From Ampullaceana balthica (lineage: Eukaryota > Mollusca > Gastropoda > Lymnaeidae): 64,000 bases of DNA. The notes beneath the pieces were generated by a model. It was not told the DNA's origin, did no database searches, and saw only the letters and a list, made by a program, of their open reading frames with translations. Position numbers and translations under genes: made by a program. Location of the stretch: the NCBI GenBank assembly GCA_944989445.1, contig CALYLW010000283.1, positions 571,377 through 635,376 on the forward strand, written 5' to 3'. Every line of letters starts with the position of its first letter. Within the stretch, counting starts at the first letter, position 1. This document shows, one piece after another, positions 58,060 to 64,000 of the stretch.

Positions 58060-58509
58060 CAAACATTTTTGAAGACTCTACCACAGTTTTGGTGCCGCCG
58101 ATTCAAAGGGGTGCATGCCAAAAGACTTTCACCTGTGTCCATCCTCACCGCGAAATTCCAAAAGGGACTGCGTAGAATAAAATAGCCCCTTCAGAGAGAC
58201 ATGTTGCGATGCTAATTCCCTCAAATTACCGCGGCACTGATCCGTCTATACAGCCATAAGACAATGTCTGCTCTTGCGGTCTATTCGTTTAGCCACAGGA
58301 AGACAATGAAAATCTCTAAATGTCGATTTGATGTGGTCTAAGTTTCTCATCCTCAATACAATTTGCGTTGCAGCGTTTTGTATTTTCTGGAGTCTCTGCA
58401 GCTGGGTTTGAGGCAATCCCCACAAACTAATGTTGCAGTAATCCAGTGTTGATTGTATTAAAGAAATTGCTAAGGCATTTGCTGTTCTCTTATTTAGTTG
58501 AGAGAGCAA
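58060..58509 (-). pseudogene. LINE reverse transcriptase C-terminal fragment
   Basis: On the minus strand, 58509-58246 encodes ANALAISLIQSTLDYCNIS, LWGLPQTQLQRLQKIQNAAT and DFHCLPVAKRIDRKSRH. The S-x-L-D-Y-C-N and L-Q-x-I-Q-N-A-A blocks mark the thumb/post-RT region of CR1/jockey-like LINEs. The frame breaks at about 58246. The following sequence down to about 58060 may be its decayed end. Confidence 0.75.
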
Positions 58510-58518
58510 CTGATTGAG

Positions 58519-58612
58519 GGCACGAACTTTTCATGAACATCCTGGTGTCCAATGGAGCTGAGATTATGTACACTTACCTGTCTCAGATGGCAGATAACAA
58601 CTTCCATTACAG
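58519..58612 (+). CDS. Candidate second exon of the unrecognised gene
   Basis: The segment encodes HELFMNILVSNGAEIM, then YTYLSQMADNNFHY, and ends at CAG before GTACGT, a strong donor. The acceptor is GATTGAG at 58512-58518; its pyrimidine tract is poor and lies in the LINE fragment. It starts two bases short of a codon, as needed after 51219, and ends two bases into a codon, as needed before 60079. I recognise no family. Confidence 0.42.
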
Positions 58613-59105
58613 GTACGTCGTTACTGACTTCCACCTCCACCTTATGTGACTTCCAACTTCAAGCTCAATTTTAAATATTCCCTTGGTGTCCACTTCCAGT
58701 GAAACTTTTACCCCCTGGAGACAGTACGAATTTCCACGATCAAAATATCACCATTGACAGCCATTCATCGTTATATGACCTCCATCTTGCATCTCTCTTG
58801 ACCAACTTCCTGATGTGCAATATCAGTTAATTGCGTTTTTCGAAACACACTGTTAATACTTGTTTACTTGTTTCCAATAAAAATAAACGACATCATGTAT
58901 TAAAAACAACATGTAGTTCATCAATAACCTCATAGACTTTCTACGTTAAAAAAAATATTACGGCATAAGTCATAACTCTGTTTCGAAGGTTGCCCAGATC
59001 TAATCTCACTATTGAAATTTCACAACAATTTCTGCTGGATAGTATGGCTTAATAAAAAAAAATTAAATGGTTTAATAATTAAACAACCTGTAAAAACAAA
59101 TTTTT

Positions 59106-59521
59106 TGACTATAAATCCCTTATATATGTGACAGAACTAAAAGTATTGATTATGTTAAATATAATACGCACCGCGCGACTAACATTTACAGACTGAACGG
59201 GACAGAACTCCACTTGCTGTAAAACATGGGGCTGTGGTCATCGATGGCTGGAGTGAAATGCTGTGAACCGTGGAGGTCAACTATAGCAGACAGCTTCATA
59301 GAGATACATAGAGATAAACTAAACATGCATTAAATTAGTTACGGTACATTCGATCGATCTGAAATTTCGATACAATGGATTGGTAGGTGACACAATTCTA
59401 TGTGCAACATTTCAGCACGATACCGTTATGGGAAACGGGTCATTTTTTTCTTTTGTTTTTCAGCCCGACCAACCGACCGCGAGCCCACGACAAGACGATG
59501 AAGTTAATATAAGGGATTTAA
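59106..59521. repeat. Dispersed GATCGATC repeat family, copy B
   Basis: It runs from GACTATAAATCCCTTATATA to GAAGTTAATATAAGGGATTT. It has CGCACCGCGCGACTAACATT and TTCGATCGATCTGAAATTTC inside and is in the opposite orientation to copy A. Confidence 0.75.
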
Positions 59522-59547
59522 TAAACAACCCATAAAAGCAAATTTTT

Positions 59548-59961
59548 GACTATAAATGCCTTATATATGAGACATAACTAAAAGTATTGATTATGTTAAA
59601 GATAATACGCACCGCGCGACAAACATTTACAGACTGAACGTGACTGAAGTCCTCTTGCTGTAAACCTGAGGATGTGGTCGTGGATGAACTCCAGTGACAC
59701 ATAAAATGTAATATACAAAAAAACAGACGGCTATATAGAGTTACACAGAGATAAACTAAAAATTAAATGCATTAGTTTAATTACGGTACGTTCGATCGAT
59801 CTGAAATTTTGATAAAATTATTGTTAGGTGACATGAGTATATGTGCGAAGTTTCAGCTCGATAGCATCACGGGAAGGGTGTAATTTTTTACTTTTGTTTT
59901 TCCACCCGCCCGACGACGAACGACAGAGAGACAAGATTTCGAAGTTAATATAAGGGATTTA
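59548..59961. repeat. Dispersed GATCGATC repeat family, copy C
   Basis: It is a tandem neighbour of copy B in the same orientation, offset by 442 bp, including the flanking AAACAACC...AAAAGCAAA. It looks like a local duplication. Confidence 0.75.
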
Positions 59962-60078
59962 AAAAGAAATAATTTGAATGGACTCGAACCGCTTACAGTT
60001 TCATCAAAAGGATATAAACCTTATTGGAATAACAATTTATTTTATTTTATTGTTAAATTAATTTTTTTTTATAGATAG

Positions 60079-60151
60079 ATACCTCCACTTCCATCCCGTG
60101 GGACCCGAGATTTATGAGTTCAACTCACCTAATAGTAAATGTGTCGGCCAT
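60079..60151 (+). CDS. Candidate third exon of the unrecognised gene
   Basis: The acceptor follows a run of Ts (TTTTTTTTTTATAGATAG). The segment encodes YLHFHPVGPEIYEFN, then SPNSKCVGH, and ends on a whole codon at GTATGT, a good donor. One leading base completes the codon begun at 58612. Without splicing the frame stops at 60176. No family recognised. Confidence 0.42.
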
Positions 60152-60179
60152 GTATGTTTTCGGCTACGATAGACCATGT

Positions 60180-61480
60180 CTGCTCTTTTGTGAAATGAGT
60201 AAAGTTTTCTCCATCTAATCAAAGTGTAGACGATTCAAATCTAAGGTAAAACACATTTTTATTAATATAGGGATAGTTTTATATATTCGATTTAATATCA
60301 ATCCAGTTAACTATTTTTAATTTATTTTGGCAAAAAAATGATAACAAAATTATCATAATTTATAGATGCTGCAAGAGCAAAAATATTTTTCCATGATGGT
60401 AAAACATAATATTTAAAGACTTCGTTAAATTAATAACTTGACAGATATATGTTGAATCGTGTCAATTTTTTTTTATCTTTTCAGAAGTAAAAATGAATTG
60501 TTTATTGTAATTTAAAAGATAACATTGAAGAAATATAACACTTTTATAATTTTTTTCCTATTTAAAATTACTTTAAAAATTTCCTTACTCCTTTAATTAT
60601 TAGAATTTAAAGAAAAATAACAATGATTATTTTAGAAGTGCAACATTTCTGCATTTATTAAAAAAAATTATATAACTATTCTTTTAAAGTATTTTTAAAA
60701 ATTGTCAATTTTATGGGTATAATGTACTAAAAGTAAAAGGTTAAAAAATAATTTTTACCTACCGATGTTTGAAAATGTTGGAATTCATTTTTTAAATATT
60801 TTTTTTGGCTGACTTGGTAGTTCTTAGTTTCAGGAAACACAATAACTTTCCAACTTTATCAACATGTAGACTCTATACCATTGACAAAAGCATTAAAAAA
60901 TACTAACGTATTCCCCGTCGACCCACGATTTTATTTTCTCTGGTCCATTCTGTGCGCACACACGTTTTTTTTTCTAGAACTCCCATATCTCAGAGATTTT
61001 TTGTCTGTTTTAAAATACGCGCAGTTAGTTATCTGGTGCAGTCTATGATTTCTTATATTAATAATTTTTAAATTTATTCATTTATTATTTTTAAAACTGT
61101 GATACCTTTGACTTGTAGCTCATAAATGCTGGAATAATTTGCCATCTAGAAATACCACTGCAAAAACAAAAAGTGTTCAGCCCCAACTTTTTCTATTCTG
61201 CCAAAAAAAATCGCATCCTGGAGCTATCAGTTGTAAGGTGTGCATGTCTCATAATAGCATTATTTACTTCAGTTGAAAGCCTACATTTTTATAGCAGCCG
61301 AACCAAACTGGATTATCGATAAAAAATGTGATTTCTTCGTAAGATATTAAATTGGGTTTTTAGTTAGAATAGCACGCGTTTCAAATATTATGAAATGAAC
61401 TGGAGAAAGATCGAAATAATCTCTGTTAGAAAGAAATAAGGGATGTCAACATTTAAAAAAAAATCATATACTTGCACACA
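60180..61480. other. AT-rich, nothing seen
   Basis: Very AT-rich with long T and A runs. No exon, RNA gene or repeat border was found. Confidence 0.4.
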
Positions 61481-61489
61481 TCCAGACAT

Positions 61490-61790
61490 ATACCTTCATT
61501 AGACATAATTACCCACATCACACATACATACCCACATCAGGACATAATTACCCACATCAGACATAGATACCCACATCAGGACATAATTACCCACATCAGA
61601 CATAGATACCCACATCAGGACATAATTACCCACATCAGACATACATACCCACATCCAGACATAATTACCCACAACAGACATATATGCCCACATACAGACA
61701 TATATACCCACATTCATACATACATGAACACATCCAGACAGATATACCCACACCAGGCACACATACACACATCCAGACAGATGTACCCAC
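61490..61790. repeat. Minisatellite, 39-bp unit (two ~19-20-bp subunits)
   Basis: GACATAATTACCCACATCAG and ACATAGATACCCACATCAG alternate. The spacing of GACATAATTA is exactly 39 at 61541, 61580 and 61619, and the array decays to both sides. Confidence 0.88.
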
Positions 61791-61799
61791 TTACGGCCA

Positions 61800-62560
61800 T
61801 AACAACAGACCGCCTACTTTTTTGGTGATGTCTGGCACAATCGTTTCAACTGGTAAACCTTAGAGTCCCCCATCCCCGCAACCACATACTGACCTGGTAC
61901 TGCGATAATGTCCCCTAATTCCCCGCTTAAGGACAGTCTTTAGAAATCCATTTAGCACGCGCTGGTGAGTCTCATGGTTCCGGTAGATCAATAAGAAAGA
62001 CAGGCCGCAAGATCCCTGGCTGACGACCGCGATTATCTCCAAACTAAAGTACTCGATAAATCTTCATGGGCGATTTCTTCCCCTCCACTTCCTCGCGGTG
62101 TAATCTCCCCTTATTTGTCGAAAGATCACCATTTGGCGCGCTTTCCACTTCCGGTGAAATTAGAGGGGTGAGAAGAAGGAGTCTGTAATGAACAAAGAGA
62201 CAAAGATGTATTGGAAATTTGGGGTCAAGGAAAACTGAGATTTTTTATTTTTGTTGTTGAATGAATAAATCAATCGGTGTCGTGTCTCCCATACCGAAAC
62301 ATCGTCGCCAAAAAAATTCACGTACGACGGTCTTAGTTAGTTGCTCATACAAAGTGTATGTGTGTGTGGAGGGGATTGTTGCAGGGGGAGTTGACCTCGG
62401 ATAAAATAATTCAATTCAAAAAATGAAAGGGAAAAAAATCTGATTAAAACCCGTATCACGTCCAACTGATTTAAACCAGCTGTCTTCTCCTGGAACACCC
62501 CGTGTCGTCTGATTAGGTGGGCCGCTAACACGTCTTGACAGCTCTTTAATTACAGAAAAC
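61800..62560. other. Single-copy, CG-richer stretch, no gene assigned
   Basis: Base composition is more balanced than around it (for example 62035-62170 and 62455-62540). I could not find exons in phase with 60151. Confidence 0.35.
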
Positions 62561-62572
62561 TCCCTGTGTTAG

Positions 62573-62925
62573 ACGTACTCCACTCAATGTTAGATTTACT
62601 CCACTCAATGTTAGACGTACTCCACTCAATGTTAGATTTACTCCACCCAATGTTAGACGTACTCCACTCAATGTTAGATTTACTCCACCCAATGTTAGAC
62701 GTACTCCACTCAATGTTAGATTTACTCCACCCAATGTTAGACGTACTCCACTCAATGTTAGATTTACTCCACCCAATGTTAGACGTACTCCACTCAATGT
62801 TAGACGTACTCCACTCAATGTTAGATTTACTCCACCCAATGTTAGACGTACTCCACTCAATGTTAGACGTACTCCACCCAATGTTAGACGTACTCCACTC
62901 AATGTTAGACGTACTCCACTCCACC
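62573..62925. repeat. Minisatellite, 21-bp unit, about 17 copies
   Basis: The unit is TACTCCACTCAATGTTAGAY with one more base; GACG and GATT variants tend to alternate, giving a 42-bp super-unit over much of the array. The unit is a multiple of three, so open frames of 123-156 residues on both strands are artefacts. Confidence 0.95.
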
Positions 62926-63127
62926 CAACTTCCATAAATACCAGAATTTACCACACAGATTTTGTTATGTATAGCGAGATCTCTCAGTTTTACAGAATCA
63001 TCTGTATTCTTATGAGACATCGTGTTTTGTATTTACAGATATCAATCTATAATTTGCAGAGATCATTCAAAAAAAAATATACTACTATAAAATTATTAAT
63101 AAAAAAAACAGTAAAAAACACGTTTTT

Positions 63128-63769
63128 TTACTATAAATCCTTTATATACGAGAGATTACTAAAAGAATGTTCGTTATAATAAGCGGTGCAAGAAGATACA
63201 GAAATACAAAATTTTAGTTATGTCTCGTAAAACATGTTTAATGTAATGCGCACCGATCGGGAATATATTTTTACAAAGTATTGTCAATATAATACGCATC
63301 TTATTGCGCGACAGGAAAGGTTGTTCAATATAATACGCACCACGACACTCTCTCACAAATTAAAATGCTATATAGAGATAAATAAAGATAATCTAAAAAT
63401 TCATTAATTTAATTACAGTACGTGCGATCGATCAGAAATTTTGATACATCATTCTTATTATCATTGGCACAAGTCTGCCTGCAAAATTTCAGCTCTCTAC
63501 TGGACTACTTGGATTTCACCGCAGCTAAGTTTTTTTTCTTCTATTATTTCGTTTTATTCGTTTCATTTGTGTACTATTTGTCCGTTGAAGAAGGCTCTTT
63601 GCCAAAACGTTCGCTGTTGTGTTACGTCCTGTCAGGCCTACTAATACCCTGTTTTTATTTTATGCATTTACCTAGCTAACGAGGAAGCGGGTTAAAAATC
63701 GATCCAAAGTTTTTTCGGCAAACAATCAAGACCTCAAGCAGACACCACGAGTTAATATAAAGGATTTAA
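63128..63769. repeat. Dispersed GATCGATC repeat family, copy D
   Basis: It runs from ACTATAAATCCTTTATATAC to GAGTTAATATAAAGGATTTA, with GTGCGATCGATCAGAAATTT inside. It is longer than the others by about 230 bp; ATAATACGCACC-type phrases are repeated three times in its left half. Confidence 0.7.
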
Positions 63770-64000
63770 TAAGAAGTGGTAGCAGGATTCTATTTTATAT
63801 TAAAACATATATATTTATTTATACAGAAACATATTGTACAGCCTAATGTTCCACAGCATTCGGTATGGAATTCATTATTTCGTTTTATGTTCTATTTCAT
63901 CGTGCACTTAGATTTTATGTGTAAATATGCTCGAAAAAATGGTTTGCACTATTATATTATATAAGAATATGCTCATTTTCAGCTAAAGAAAGTCTTCATA

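Overview
This window is animal nuclear DNA, AT-rich, intron-containing and loaded with repeats. The coding signal (a UHRF1-type gene with many small exons), the mix of jockey/CR1-like LINEs, Ty3/Gypsy debris, hAT elements and MITEs, a tRNA-derived SINE and many minisatellites fit an invertebrate, most likely a lophotrochozoan such as a mollusc. That taxonomic placement is inference from general character; nothing here identifies a species.

The one gene I recognise firmly is UHRF1 (+ strand, 4636-12222). Thirteen exons encode the second half of the tandem tudor domain, the PHD finger, the SRA domain, a basic linker and the RING finger, about 587 residues ending at a TAG. All exon phases agree. 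The 5' exons (ubiquitin-like domain and first tudor) are not seen and probably lie before base 1. The protein would couple recognition of hemimethylated DNA to histone H3 ubiquitination in maintenance DNA methylation. The intron before 4636 holds a LINE reverse-transcriptase tail (1-219), a Gypsy integrase tail (about 218-583), a Gypsy gag on the other strand (583-862 and about 4000-4074) and, splitting that gag, a LINE with an intact 1004-residue ORF (872-3886). Later UHRF1 introns carry a 1.23-kb hAT-type MITE with an 8-bp target duplication (5437-6666) and a SINE with a 13-bp target duplication (11718-11927).

From about 16.8 kb to 38 kb there is no gene I can support. The region is a transposon graveyard: hAT elements and MITEs with readable 8-bp duplications (18883-19058, 20384-20570, 26724-28011, 28099-28309, 33614-37320), broken transposases, a four-layer nest of elements at 19308-21650, and a LINE RNase H fragment near 23.3 kb. 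From 39.2 to 45.6 kb lie four unrelated minisatellites (28, 28, 31 and 30 bp units). More arrays follow at 56.2, 61.5 and 62.6 kb, and a 438-bp foldback element lies at 50035-50472.

The best candidate for something new is a possible second gene on the + strand. It has a strong-Kozak ATG and signal-peptide-like exon (51111-51219), followed by exon-like segments at 58519-58612 and 60079-60151. Each ends at a good donor and the phases match across both junctions. I do not recognise the protein. A second observation of note is a 63-bp satellite (12 units) whose unit contains the terminal 15 bp of the MITE it abuts. I found no operon-like, CRISPR-like or otherwise exotic multi-gene system.
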